Positions 27,037-36,784 of a DNA stretch of 64,000 nucleotides are shown piece after piece. How positions within the stretch are numbered: the first letter of the stretch is position 1; each line of letters begins with the position of its first letter. This DNA comes from Gammaproteobacteria bacterium. Lineage in GTDB: Bacteria; Pseudomonadota; Gammaproteobacteria; AKS1. A program made the position numbers and the translations under genes. The stretch lies in assembly GCA_027006175.1 (NCBI GenBank), contig JALTKS010000038.1:115373-179372 (forward strand), in the 5' to 3' direction. The notes below the pieces were generated by a model. That model worked only from the letters and a program-made list of their open reading frames with translations. It was not told where the DNA came from and made no database searches.

Positions 27037-28278
27037 CTATACATTAAAAGCCGGTGCCATAAGCTGTTGTTCCGCTCGGCTTAATCCAACCTTTGTTGCA
27101 ACCGATTGCCAATTTTCTACGCTAGCCAGCACTTCATTTTTAATTTGCTGTGCCATTTTTTCATCCAACTGGAATAAATCAATCACTTCCATTGCAAGCT
27201 CATAATTCAGGCTATTATCATTTTCATTTATATTTAAATGCAGACCACCCGCTGGGCTCACAGTGTTTATGTCGTAAGCCGGTGAGAGCAACCAGCCACC
27301 CTTGTTATAGATAAAACCGTGGTTTCTTAAATGATCATCTGTATTCGAAACTGCAATATTAAATACTATCCGTCTCCATAATTCAGCTAAGTCACTCTTG
27401 GTGTTGGAACCATGATTTGTTAAAAACTCAGCTAATTCCAGATAACTTGCACCCTCTTCACCATCATCATAACCCAGTTGCATCATTGCTGATGTAAAGT
27501 GCAAACGACTTTCTGCTGTGCGATCAAAACGTCTGGTTAAAAATGTATGATGTTGACTCGCAAATTTATCCAGACGGCATGCCGACATATTAATGCCTGC
27601 ATCCATTGCTAATCGGTGCACAACAAATTCCCATGCTCCAATATCATAATGATCATGACCACTTGGAAACTTGGCAATCCATAAATTATTTTCTTTATCA
27701 ATTATGCAAGACTTTGGTCTTGCTCCACCAAGTGATGAACCGGGTGAAATTAACATATTCAACCACTTTAAATACTCTGGGTCAGAGATATCTTCCGCAT
27801 CTTCCAACTTAGTTACTGCATACTCAAGTTCAGGTAATGAAGTGACAGGTGGTGCAGCCAACTGTTCATTGTTATCTAAAAAATCACCATCGAAATCTAA
27901 TTTAAATCGCAATGCGCCCATACGGTACATATCATGCACGCCAAGCAGATAATCAGACTCATTCAAAACATGGGGTTTACGTTCTTCCTGACGCGCGATA
28001 ACCGCCTCTCGCCTTTTCATCAACAGACGCCCCCAGCGATCTGGGCATGAATCAAGAAAAACACCAAAATTCTGTTGGTCGTTATTATGTTGCTCACCCG
28101 AATAAAGCCGCAATTCAGGGTCAATTTGCTGGGCAAACGTTGACTGCAACCATGCTTGATCATATGCAAAACTAAAATGTTCTTTTGCCTTCACCACCTC
28201 TGAGCGCAATGTACCCACAAGCACCGGCTCATCGAATTCCTGCCAATCAGCAAAAACATAAATTTCACGGCTCATCAT
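27037..28278 (-). CDS. hipA: HipA-type serine/threonine kinase toxin
   Basis: This 413-aa protein matches HipA kinases, which inhibit growth by phosphorylating glutamyl-tRNA synthetase or related targets. Visible motifs are the P-loop-like SLGGARPK (182-189), the catalytic loop NTDDHLRNH (312-320) and the metal-binding LSPAYDIN (331-338). The start overlaps the hipB stop (ATGA). It forms a standard toxin-antitoxin operon with hipB. It lies immediately outside the tRNA-bounded island and next to the RHS scar. Confidence 0.92.
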   Translation of the reverse strand: MMSREIYVFADWQEFDEPVLVGTLRSEVVKAKEHFSFAYDQAWLQSTFAQQIDPELRLYSGEQHNNDQQNFGVFLDSCPDRWGRLLMKRREAVIARQEERKPHVLNESDYLLGVHDMYRMGALRFKLDFDGDFLDNNEQLAAPPVTSLPELEYAVTKLEDAEDISDPEYLKWLNMLISPGSSLGGARPKSCIIDKENNLWIAKFPSGHDHYDIGAWEFVVHRLAMDAGINMSACRLDKFASQHHTFLTRRFDRTAESRLHFTSAMMQLGYDDGEEGASYLELAEFLTNHGSNTKSDLAELWRRIVFNIAVSNTDDHLRNHGFIYNKGGWLLSPAYDINTVSPAGGLHLNINENDNSLNYELAMEVIDLFQLDEKMAQQIKNEVLASVENWQSVATKVGLSRAEQQLMAPAFNV

Positions 28279-28586
28279 GATTTACTCATTAACTTAATAT
28301 CCTGAAGCTTTCGCCCCAGGACATCATCACTGGCTACCTTGGCAAAATCGTCTACCAGACCAAGCACACCCAGTACTGCCACATAATGGCCAATAGAGAC
28401 GGATGAGTCGCCCTGCTCAATTTTCCTGACCGTATTTCGGCTTAAACCCGTACGTTCTGCAATGAGAGACTGGCTATAACCGCGACGTTTACAGGCAAGC
28501 TTAATATTTTCACCCAAAAGGGATAAAACTTTCTGATTTTTTGGGAAAACAGCAGCACTTCGCTTCTTTTTAGCATAATTGCTCAT
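28275..28586 (-). CDS. hipB: HipB-type antitoxin, HTH repressor
   Basis: This is a 103-aa XRE-family protein from the ATG at 28586. The four-codon-longer reading from a TTG would run into the operator. The HTH is near residues 25-70 (GYSQSLIAERTGLSRNTVRK, EQGDSSVSIGHYV). HipB neutralises HipA and represses the operon by binding palindromes upstream, one of which is visible at 28590-28618. Confidence 0.9.
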   Translation of the reverse strand: MSNYAKKKRSAAVFPKNQKVLSLLGENIKLACKRRGYSQSLIAERTGLSRNTVRKIEQGDSSVSIGHYVAVLGVLGLVDDFAKVASDDVLGRKLQDIKLMSKS

Positions 28587-28589
28587 TGT

Positions 28590-28618
28590 AATTACCAAAT
28601 AGCATTAATTTGGTAATT
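28590..28618. promoter_or_regulatory. hipBA operator palindrome
   Basis: AATTACCAAAT (28590-28600) and ATTTGGTAATT (28608-28618) are perfect 11-bp inverted arms around a 7-base spacer, 4 bases upstream of the hipB start codon. Position and symmetry fit a HipB dimer site. The remaining ~295 bp to the gene at 28914 showed no coding frame. Confidence 0.7.
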
Positions 28619-28913
28619 GTAGTGCTCATATTGTGCTTAGTAAAGGATATGACTAAAACCAAACAGATTTATCTACGAAACCAATGACAAAAGACAAAAA
28701 TGATTATATCTATCAAAAAACCTATTAATATCGATACAAAAATGTGACGTTTTATGGCTGTAAATTTATGCAAAAAATACAGGCAACAGTCATCGCTAAC
28801 GGCTTAAATTAGCTGAGTATATTCAATCCTGTGCCAACAATATTTGGAATCATGTGGTTTAAAACGTGATAAAATGGTTTGCATTAGAAACTATAAAATA
28901 GTGTGTTATTGAT

Positions 28914-30233
28914 ATGCGAATAAAAACAAGCTTTGCCGTAATCGGTTTAATTACTAGTGCGCTTCTTAGCAACATCAATACTGCATATGCAAATAATCAA
29001 GCTGAACAACAGCTCATTTCTATGATCGGAGGTAAACGTCTTCTCTCCTCTTGCCCTCAACTACTTGAGGAATGGGAATATTCAGTATTGGGGTTAATCA
29101 TACAAGAGAGAACCTTTCAGCTGAGTCAAGGTAGAGGAATAGCGGCTGATAAGCTACAACCTATTTTGGCAAATGCCGATGCACTCGCCTTTACATGTAA
29201 TTCTGTGGAGGTAAAAAACGAGGCCAAACGCTTTCGTAAATTTGTTGCAGAACAGTGGCAGATTCGCTCACTCGCTTTTGGGCAAACCAAGCATTGTTTA
29301 AAAAGGTCATTTGAAAATAAAATGCTCACTGAATATTCTTTAACAGAAGATCGTATAGTGGATACCCCAATTAAAGCAGCTGCAGATTTTGAAAGCGAGG
29401 TTCGGGCAACAACATTTACTAATAGTTTCAGGAAGCTGGTAGGTGATAGAATCATACAAGCCTCTGGCAAAGAACATAACGATGGAATCTATTCGGCAGC
29501 AGATAATCTAGCTGTTAGTCTTGATAATCAGTGTCGCACAATGCTGGGATCATCCAACCGCTTACTTGAAAAATTCAGCAAACTTTACCAGCAACTCTCT
29601 TGGGCTCCTTATAATGTGAGCGTAAATACAACACAGGAACGACGCTTTGAGTATATACCCAAGAGGTCAGTTTTAGGTACAAGAGAACACGGCGATACAA
29701 AACCCAGCGTCACCACCCGCCATGCCTGTAGTGGTTATGCGCGTAATCAAAAAAATAGTGACCATTCAATTACCTGTAGTCTGGTGCTGCGAAATGATGG
29801 TGCAGCAATTATTTCAATTGATAACTCATTCTGGAAAAAACTTGGAATAGATACAAAAGAGGAACTACATGCAGCAACATTTCGAATTCTAGACCCATTA
29901 AATCGAAAAGAGACCAACGCCATTCATGTCTCCGGTAAAAATAAAACACACAACCAACAAATCGTTATTCCAGGTGTCGTAGATGCCTTGCGAAAGGCAA
30001 AGATGAATCAAACAGTTAATATCAAACTTGATCTTAGCCGTAAAGGCAACCGCATTGGTTTGACGGTGATCACTATTAATAAAGACCTAAAACAACCTGC
30101 TGTCGTTGCAGTCAGCGATCTACTTAAAGCCTACGACTATGCATACACCAAACAGAATCTCGATAGTCAGGGCTTGATAAAGCAGGCACTTGATAACTTA
30201 AAAAGTAGTGGAATTTGGAAAGATAAAAGATGA
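28914..30233 (+). CDS. Exported protein of unknown function
   Basis: This 439-aa protein has a typical signal peptide (FAVIGLITSALLSNINTAYA, cleavage near residue 26). The mature part has a helical N-terminal half and a beta-rich C-terminal half from about residue 240 (VTTRHACSGYARNQ, NRIGLTVITIN). No family is recognised. The gene is monocistronic, downstream of the divergent hipBA operon and upstream of a membrane protein gene 158 bp away. Confidence 0.7.
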   Translation: MRIKTSFAVIGLITSALLSNINTAYANNQAEQQLISMIGGKRLLSSCPQLLEEWEYSVLGLIIQERTFQLSQGRGIAADKLQPILANADALAFTCNSVEVKNEAKRFRKFVAEQWQIRSLAFGQTKHCLKRSFENKMLTEYSLTEDRIVDTPIKAAADFESEVRATTFTNSFRKLVGDRIIQASGKEHNDGIYSAADNLAVSLDNQCRTMLGSSNRLLEKFSKLYQQLSWAPYNVSVNTTQERRFEYIPKRSVLGTREHGDTKPSVTTRHACSGYARNQKNSDHSITCSLVLRNDGAAIISIDNSFWKKLGIDTKEELHAATFRILDPLNRKETNAIHVSGKNKTHNQQIVIPGVVDALRKAKMNQTVNIKLDLSRKGNRIGLTVITINKDLKQPAVVAVSDLLKAYDYAYTKQNLDSQGLIKQALDNLKSSGIWKDKR

Positions 30234-30391
30234 ATGACCATACAGCGAATTCCAACACAGGTTAAAACAACCTTATAATTTACAATAATTATTTCAAAAA
30301 AAGCATGCTTAAAGTTGCTCTTACAAAGACGCCTCTGAAACTGAAATGACCTTTCTCCCCAACGCTGTACTACGAAAATACTGAGATATTT

Positions 30392-31411
30392 ATGGATCCA
30401 CTCTCACAAGCCGTTCTCGGTGCCAGCCTGTCCCAATCGGTGGCAGGTAAACAAACCACTCAACGTAGTGCGCTCGTCATAGGTGGGCTTGCCGGTATGG
30501 CAGCTGATCTGGATGTACTAATTCGCTCGAAAGCCGATCCGCTATTGTTTTTAGAGTTTCATCGGCAATTTACGCACTCACTTTTTTTCATTCCTTTTGG
30601 CGCCTTACTGTCTACTCTCTTTTTTCTCTTCATAATGAAAACAACGTGGTTCCAAAAAAAATGGCCAACCAGCAAATTATCCTTTGCTAAAATCTATTTT
30701 TTTTCATTTCTTGGCTATGCCACACATGGTCTTTTAGATGCTTGTACTTCTTACGGTACGCAGTTATTTTGGCCTTTTTCAGATGAGCGGATTGCCTGGA
30801 ATGTCGTTTCTATCATTGATCCACTTTTTACCTTACCTGTTTTAATTCTTATTGTTGTTGCGGTCTATAAAAATAATACACGCTATGCTCAGGTGGCTTT
30901 TGCTTACGCCGTGTTATTTTTAAGCCTGGGTGTTTTACAGTACGACCGGGCTATTACTGCTGTACAGCAACTTGCCGATCAACGCGGTCATCAGACCCAG
31001 CGTGTATTGGCTAAACCCTCTTTTGCAAACCGGCATGTCTGGAAAATAATGTATGAACATAACGGGCGCTACTATGTTGATGCCGTAAAACTAACCAATG
31101 ATGTGAGTTACATTGCGGGTACATCTATTCAGAAACTTGATATTAAACGTGATTTACCCTGGTTACAAAATAACACTCAGCATGCCAGAGATATTGAACG
31201 TTTCCGTTGGTTTTCTGACGACTACCTTGCAATCAGCCCAAATGACCCAAACTTTATAATGGATGTACGTTATTCCTTTGTCCCCAACCAGATTAAATGG
31301 CTATGGGGTATTAAGCTCGATCAACGGAATCCAGACTCGCATGTAAAATATAGTATTCAAAGCAGACCAGACAAAGAATCGACTAAGCAGTTTTTTGAAC
31401 TGGTGTTTTGA
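30392..31411 (+). CDS. YdjM/DUF457-type metal-dependent membrane hydrolase
   Basis: This 339-aa protein starts with MDPLSQAVLGASLSQSV, typical of the LexA-regulated YdjM group. It has the conserved His/Asp pattern DLDVLIR and HRQFTHSLFF. Four or five membrane helices fill the first 195 residues, followed by a soluble C-terminal domain of about 140 residues. Members are annotated as metal-dependent hydrolases, with roles mostly unproven. It is longer than E. coli YdjM. Confidence 0.85.
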   Translation: MDPLSQAVLGASLSQSVAGKQTTQRSALVIGGLAGMAADLDVLIRSKADPLLFLEFHRQFTHSLFFIPFGALLSTLFFLFIMKTTWFQKKWPTSKLSFAKIYFFSFLGYATHGLLDACTSYGTQLFWPFSDERIAWNVVSIIDPLFTLPVLILIVVAVYKNNTRYAQVAFAYAVLFLSLGVLQYDRAITAVQQLADQRGHQTQRVLAKPSFANRHVWKIMYEHNGRYYVDAVKLTNDVSYIAGTSIQKLDIKRDLPWLQNNTQHARDIERFRWFSDDYLAISPNDPNFIMDVRYSFVPNQIKWLWGIKLDQRNPDSHVKYSIQSRPDKESTKQFFELVF

Positions 31412-31480
31412 TTTTTTCAATCTGTTTGCTATCAGTGTAAAATAGACATAAACATCGTTAAGATTTGTAAGGTAAATGTA

Positions 31481-32518
31481 ATGAAACTAACGCCCTCAAT
31501 ATTCAGCATTATCGTGCTTCTATTTTTAAGCACTCAAGCCTCTGCAACTGTGCGTGAATACTGGGTCGCGGCTGAAAAAGTTGACTGGAACTATGCGCCA
31601 AGTGGCAAGAACCTTATTAAAGAAGATATGGGTATGTCTGTTTGGGGAGAACAGCTTGTTTATAAAAAGTACCGTTACATTGAATACACAGATGCAAGTT
31701 TTACTAAAAAAGTGCCACAGCCTGAATGGATGGGCATTTTAGGCCCTCAATTTCGAGCGATAGAAGGCGATACGTTTAAAATTCATTTTTACAATAAAGC
31801 AGACAAGCCGCTCAGTATCCATCCACATGGCTTGCGCTACGATGAACGAAATGAAGGCGCCGACATGAAAGGTGAAAGTGCCTATGTTTTACCAGGAAAG
31901 AAATTCACCTATACATGGACAGTCGATCATGAAGCAGCACCTGGTCCCGCAGATCCTTCGTCTATTGTTTGGGCGTACCATTCACATGTTGATTCTGTAA
32001 CTGAAATTTATGATGGCTTGATCGGTTCGATCATTATTACTAAAAAAGGTATGGAACGTTCTGCCAGCGACCCACGACCTCAAGATGTTGATGTCGCCTT
32101 TACAAATTTATATATGGTGTTTGATGAAAATGGTCGTGAAGCGATTAAACGCACCAAGGGCAAACAAGTACGCCACGAAGTGAGCGAGCACGAAGATGAG
32201 GAAGAAGGTAACCTCAAGCACTCTATCAATGGCTTTATATTCGGTAACCTGAAAGGTCTTACTGCTAAACATGGTGATCGGGTACGTTGGCATTTAATTG
32301 GTATGGGTACCGAAGTAGATTTACATACGGCTCACTGGCATGGCAAAACGGTACTGGATCACGGTCGTCGTACTGATGTTGTTGAATTATTACCAACCAG
32401 TATGACCAGCGTTGATATGATTGCCGATAACCCAGGTAACTGGTTGTATCACTGTCATGTAACGGATCATATTACAGCAGGAATGATTACGCGTTGGACA
32501 GTGCTTCCTAAACAATAA
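31481..32518 (+). CDS. Ceruloplasmin-like multicopper oxidase, periplasmic
   Basis: This 345-aa protein has a signal peptide (cleavage near residue 22, SASA-like) and two cupredoxin domains. Copper ligands are clear: HPHG (H114, H116), YHSH (H167, H169), HTAHWHG, and the type-1 site in YHCHVTDHITAGM. The surrounding sequence (WNYAPSG, ILGPQFRAIEGD, FYNKADKPLSIHPHG) is close to ceruloplasmin-type domains. These enzymes oxidise metals, phenols or amines with O2. The true substrate cannot be read here. It converges with trkH. Confidence 0.88.
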   Translation: MKLTPSIFSIIVLLFLSTQASATVREYWVAAEKVDWNYAPSGKNLIKEDMGMSVWGEQLVYKKYRYIEYTDASFTKKVPQPEWMGILGPQFRAIEGDTFKIHFYNKADKPLSIHPHGLRYDERNEGADMKGESAYVLPGKKFTYTWTVDHEAAPGPADPSSIVWAYHSHVDSVTEIYDGLIGSIIITKKGMERSASDPRPQDVDVAFTNLYMVFDENGREAIKRTKGKQVRHEVSEHEDEEEGNLKHSINGFIFGNLKGLTAKHGDRVRWHLIGMGTEVDLHTAHWHGKTVLDHGRRTDVVELLPTSMTSVDMIADNPGNWLYHCHVTDHITAGMITRWTVLPKQ

Positions 32519-32530
32519 TTTTGTTCTATA

Positions 32531-33982
32531 TTAACGCCAGAATTCTGGGCTAAATAAAACCAGTACTGAAAATATCTCCAGCCGGCCCAGTAACATTGCC
32601 AATGCTGAGATCAATTTACCGCCACTGTTTATAGACATAAAATTCTGTGTTACTTCTCCCAGACCCGGACCTAAATTATTCATTGATGTGGCGATTGCAG
32701 AAAAGGCAGTTACCTGATCAACACCCGACACAAACATCATTAAAAGCAATAAGATAATAAATGTTGATGAATAAATACAGAAAAATCCCAAAATATTTTG
32801 TCTGATATTTTTGACTATTCGATAGCCATCAAACTTAATCGTAAAAATACCATGCGGATGAATAAGCTTTTTTACTTCATATATCGCTAATTTCATCATC
32901 ATTGCTATACGCATAACCTTCATGCCACCCGCGGTAGAACCACCACAACCACCAACAAAACTGATAAGTATCATTAGAAACGGTAAAAATAATGGCCACA
33001 AAGAAAAGTCCGCTAAACCAAAACCGGTACTTGTAACAACAGAAACAATTTCAAAAGCAACATCTCTTAACTGTTCCAGGAATGTTCCCGTATGCATCAA
33101 TAAGTGCAAAATCAAAGAAACACTAATAATTGTTAACGTAACAAATACCAGAAAGATTCTAACTTCCGTATTTTTCCAGTAATGCTTCAAATTCATGTCA
33201 CGTAGTGCAAGAAAGTGGACACTGAAATTGATACCACCGACCAACATAAAAAAGATTGCAATAAAATCAATCACGTTACTATTAAAATAGCCCATGCTCT
33301 GGTCGTGCGTAGAAAAACCACCTGTTGAAATCGTTGACATGCTATGTGATACCGCATCGAATAATGTCATTCCCGCCAACCAGTATGCGAAAGCACATAG
33401 TACGGTTATGCCTAAATACATTCCCCATAAAACCTTGGCGCTGTTAACCAGCCGAGGAGTAATTTTTTCCTCTTTCATCGGCCCCGGTGTTTCGGCAAGG
33501 TACATTTTCATGCCACCAATACCAAGCATGGGCATTATTGCAACAGCCAACATGATTAATCCCATGCCGCCAAACCATTGTAATTCCTGCCGATAAAATA
33601 AAACTGAATAGGGTAAATTATCCAGACCTGTTATAACAGTTGCACCTGTCGTTGTTAGTCCCGATACCGATTCAAAAATAGCGTCCACATATGAAAGCTG
33701 CAAGGTAAAGACAAAAACAGATGCGCCTAATAAACTAATGGCTACCCAGAAAATGACAACAATAAGAAAGCCTTCTCGTCTTCGCATAGAACCCTGTTGT
33801 CTACGAAAAGGGAACCAGAAAAGAAATCCGATAACAAACTGAAAGGTAAGACTGATAACATAGTATTGTGTAATGCCATCATCAGTCCATGTTGATATGA
33901 ACATTGGCAATAATAATATTGAACTAAAGACCATAAACAACAAGCCTACAATTCTATAAATTATTTTATAATTTATTCCCAT
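32531..33982 (-). CDS. trkH: TrkH-family potassium uptake channel subunit
   Basis: This 483-aa membrane protein has about ten hydrophobic helices and the four TrkH pore loops with filter glycines, for example SGLTTTGATVI, TISTGGFSTH, VTSTGFGLADF and TSMNNLGPGLG. It transports K+ together with cytoplasmic TrkA, whose gene is not nearby. It is the last gene of a minus-strand run, 16 bp after the DUF368 gene. It meets the multicopper oxidase gene with a 12-bp gap. Confidence 0.95.
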   Translation of the reverse strand: MGINYKIIYRIVGLLFMVFSSILLLPMFISTWTDDGITQYYVISLTFQFVIGFLFWFPFRRQQGSMRRREGFLIVVIFWVAISLLGASVFVFTLQLSYVDAIFESVSGLTTTGATVITGLDNLPYSVLFYRQELQWFGGMGLIMLAVAIMPMLGIGGMKMYLAETPGPMKEEKITPRLVNSAKVLWGMYLGITVLCAFAYWLAGMTLFDAVSHSMSTISTGGFSTHDQSMGYFNSNVIDFIAIFFMLVGGINFSVHFLALRDMNLKHYWKNTEVRIFLVFVTLTIISVSLILHLLMHTGTFLEQLRDVAFEIVSVVTSTGFGLADFSLWPLFLPFLMILISFVGGCGGSTAGGMKVMRIAMMMKLAIYEVKKLIHPHGIFTIKFDGYRIVKNIRQNILGFFCIYSSTFIILLLLMMFVSGVDQVTAFSAIATSMNNLGPGLGEVTQNFMSINSGGKLISALAMLLGRLEIFSVLVLFSPEFWR

Positions 33983-33998
33983 AGAATGACTTGTTAAA

Positions 33999-34898
33999 TC
34001 AATTCACCTTTTTATTTGCCATATGGTGTATCACCAATACTAAAACAAGTCCTAATAATATTAATCCGGCAACGAATGGTAACGAGTCCGTACTCCAGCC
34101 TGGTAGTTCAGGTGTACTACCAATCAACTTCTGTTTTCCTGCTACCACTTCATATTGACGCGACTGATACGGCCAAAGTATCCATAAAGAAGCCAATAAT
34201 ACACCTTTAATAACCAACAAGGTTCGCTGATAAAATTGCTCTAACAAGTATCCTAGTAGGCGTGAAAAACTCGCCAAACCAGTTATTGCCCCTAATATAA
34301 AAGGTATTAAGATCGATAGGTTTAGTTCACCCACTGCCATTATAATGGTGCTGTACTTCTTCAATAGCAACAACAAAAATGAACCTGACACGCCTGGAAG
34401 AATCATGGCACAAATTGCAATCGCACCAGATAAAAATATAAACCATGCGGCATCCGGTGTTTCTACGGGCACCAGATTAACAATGATTAAACCGCCAAGC
34501 GTCCCAATCACAAGTGTTACCGCATCACCCGTGTTAAACCCTTTTAACTCCTGAATCAGTACATAAATTGAAGCGAGTATTAAACCGAAAAATAAACCGT
34601 AAACATGTTCAGGGTAATCACGAATTAATTCAGGCAGAGGAATAACGTGTGTAAAAAACCATACGGCAAGCAATAAGCCTGCCAGCAAAGGGAGAATAAA
34701 ATTAAAATGTGGGCGCTGAATAGCTGCTTTTACATCCAGTGTTATACAGGCTTTTATCCATTTAGCATCAAAAGAACGGATCGCGGCTAATAACTTTTCA
34801 TAAATCCCTAAAATAAAGGCCATGGTGCCACCACTGACACCGGGAACGAGATCGGCCATTCCCATGCAGAAACCTTTGGCTATCAACTGCCAACGCAA
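33999..34898 (-). CDS. DUF368 membrane protein, PopT-like undecaprenyl-phosphate translocase
   Basis: This 299-aa protein has about eight membrane helices and the DUF368 hallmark GMADLVPGVSGGTMAFILGI at residues 13-32, repeated more weakly as MILPGVSGSFLLLLL. DUF368 proteins (PopT) recycle the lipid carrier undecaprenyl phosphate across the inner membrane. It starts 22 bp after the diguanylate cyclase and is followed 16 bp later by trkH, so all three are probably co-transcribed. Confidence 0.88.
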   Translation of the reverse strand: MRWQLIAKGFCMGMADLVPGVSGGTMAFILGIYEKLLAAIRSFDAKWIKACITLDVKAAIQRPHFNFILPLLAGLLLAVWFFTHVIPLPELIRDYPEHVYGLFFGLILASIYVLIQELKGFNTGDAVTLVIGTLGGLIIVNLVPVETPDAAWFIFLSGAIAICAMILPGVSGSFLLLLLKKYSTIIMAVGELNLSILIPFILGAITGLASFSRLLGYLLEQFYQRTLLVIKGVLLASLWILWPYQSRQYEVVAGKQKLIGSTPELPGWSTDSLPFVAGLILLGLVLVLVIHHMANKKVN

Positions 34899-34920
34899 AA
34901 TGACTCTCCCATTTATTATT

Positions 34921-36783
34921 CTAATCTAACTCGCTATAACACCGGTTCTTACCGCTGCCTTTCGCCTTATATAAAAACTGATCAGCTCGCTCAAACGCCA
35001 TCTCGGGTGTATCACCTTTCTTGAATTGTGTCATGCCACCAGATACTGTAATTTCAACACGCCGTTCGCCATGGTGGAATTCACACTCTTCAACTGCCTT
35101 ACGAAGCTTTTCTACCACAGCTTGCGCCTGTGCTACTTCCGTTTCTGGCAGTAACATAACAAATTCTTCTCCACCAAATCGTGCAATAAAATCAGTATCT
35201 CTTACTCTATCCTTAAGTAAAGTCGCAATTGTACTCAATACTTTATCACCGGCTTTGTGTCCGTAGGTATCGTTTACCTTTTTAAAATCGTCTATATCCC
35301 AAATAACAATGACTAAAGCTGACTGGTAACGGTTCCAACGACTAAACTCATATTCCATTCGTTGATTCCAGGCCAATCTATTAGGTAATTGCGTTAACGC
35401 ATCCTGCAATGCATTTTTTTGTTCTTCAATCAGTCTTTCCTGTAAACCTTTCGACTCGGTTTCCAATTGATGTACTTTACTCGCTAGTTCACCAACACGT
35501 ATCTCCATTTGAAGCTTTCTGGTTTCTTCTGTGCTTCTAAATGTTTCAACATGTTCGGTTATCTTACTTAACTTCATGGCAATACTGGTTTTTAAATCAG
35601 TGAGATCAACCGCCTCTTCAACATCTGTTTGAATCTTTTCTACTTCGCCATCAACATCATCACTAAATTTTTTGTTTTCATCAAAAATTGTTTTCTGGTC
35701 TTCTGCATTATCCTGAATATGCTGATCAAGCATTTGTAATTTTTCAGTGACTTGCTTCAGAAAATCCTGAAAATCATTTTTCTCATGCTCGATTCGTGTA
35801 CGCATCTTAATAACAAGATCGGCAATTGACTCCAGCGCCTTAACAACCTCATCTTCTTCTATTCCTTTTGCCCAATCTTCTTTTAGACCTGCAGCGTACT
35901 CTTCCAGATCTTCTGGGAGATCCAGTCTTTCTAATAATTGGATCAATATTTCATTGATACTTAATGATTGATCAATAAATTCCGGCTGCTTTTCTTCTTC
36001 AAGACTTTCCGTGTTTCTGATAGCACTGCCTGAAGAAATCAGCGCAGCGATACCCTTTACGAGTTGCTGTAAATCTTTTTTATTTTCGATGCGTCTTGTT
36101 TTTTCTCTCAAACTATCCAAATCAGCCGCCACAGGAACGGGGACATCAACTGCCATCAGAAGGTCGGTTAGTATTTGTCTTATAATATCAATGACATCAT
36201 CTACTGTTTGTTTCTTTTCTAAAACAACCTGCTCCTGCTTAGGCATCTGCTGATTTTCAGTTTCGGGGCGGGGTTCTTGATTCTTTTTATTTCCTGAAAA
36301 AATTCCTGATAATAAACCTTTTCTTTGTTTTTCTTTTCTTTCACTCTCAGGCAGGCCAATTTTTATCGACTTCTCAATCAGTACTAAAACAGATTCAAAT
36401 AACTCAACTACGCCTGAGTCATCTTTCATGTAATCCAGACGTTTAACAAGTGCTCTTTTTTTCTTATTGACATCATCGGGGAAAGGTAATTTTTCCAGGA
36501 GTGTTTTTATCAGTGCCTTTGCACTAACCGTTTTTACTTCTTTGTCTGTAGCTGTCTCAACAATAATATCGACCATATTTCGAATACGGTCATAGTTTTT
36601 CTCACGGCGTACTGAATTTCTTAGACGCTCTAATTGTTCATCCAGTTTTTTGTTTTTACCGTCAGCAGAAAGGGTTATACGTGATATACAACGGCGTAAT
36701 AATTGATCTGCTTCCGACCACTCTTTTTCTTTGTCTTCAAGCAATTCCAGACTTGAATAATATTTTTCTTTCCAATTATCCAT
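34921..36783 (-). CDS. GGDEF diguanylate cyclase with long coiled-coil region
   Basis: This 620-aa cytoplasmic protein has a C-terminal GGDEF domain with active GGEEF (537-541) and an intact inhibitory I-site RDTD (528-531), so c-di-GMP synthesis with product inhibition is expected. The first ~450 residues are helical and charged, with clear coiled-coil between about 330 and 455. They lack any membrane or known sensor domain. The gene begins one base after the endonuclease/exonuclease gene stop, and continues into DUF368 and trkH. Confidence 0.92.
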   Translation of the reverse strand: MDNWKEKYYSSLELLEDKEKEWSEADQLLRRCISRITLSADGKNKKLDEQLERLRNSVRREKNYDRIRNMVDIIVETATDKEVKTVSAKALIKTLLEKLPFPDDVNKKKRALVKRLDYMKDDSGVVELFESVLVLIEKSIKIGLPESERKEKQRKGLLSGIFSGNKKNQEPRPETENQQMPKQEQVVLEKKQTVDDVIDIIRQILTDLLMAVDVPVPVAADLDSLREKTRRIENKKDLQQLVKGIAALISSGSAIRNTESLEEEKQPEFIDQSLSINEILIQLLERLDLPEDLEEYAAGLKEDWAKGIEEDEVVKALESIADLVIKMRTRIEHEKNDFQDFLKQVTEKLQMLDQHIQDNAEDQKTIFDENKKFSDDVDGEVEKIQTDVEEAVDLTDLKTSIAMKLSKITEHVETFRSTEETRKLQMEIRVGELASKVHQLETESKGLQERLIEEQKNALQDALTQLPNRLAWNQRMEYEFSRWNRYQSALVIVIWDIDDFKKVNDTYGHKAGDKVLSTIATLLKDRVRDTDFIARFGGEEFVMLLPETEVAQAQAVVEKLRKAVEECEFHHGERRVEITVSGGMTQFKKGDTPEMAFERADQFLYKAKGSGKNRCYSELD

Positions 36784-36784
36784 C

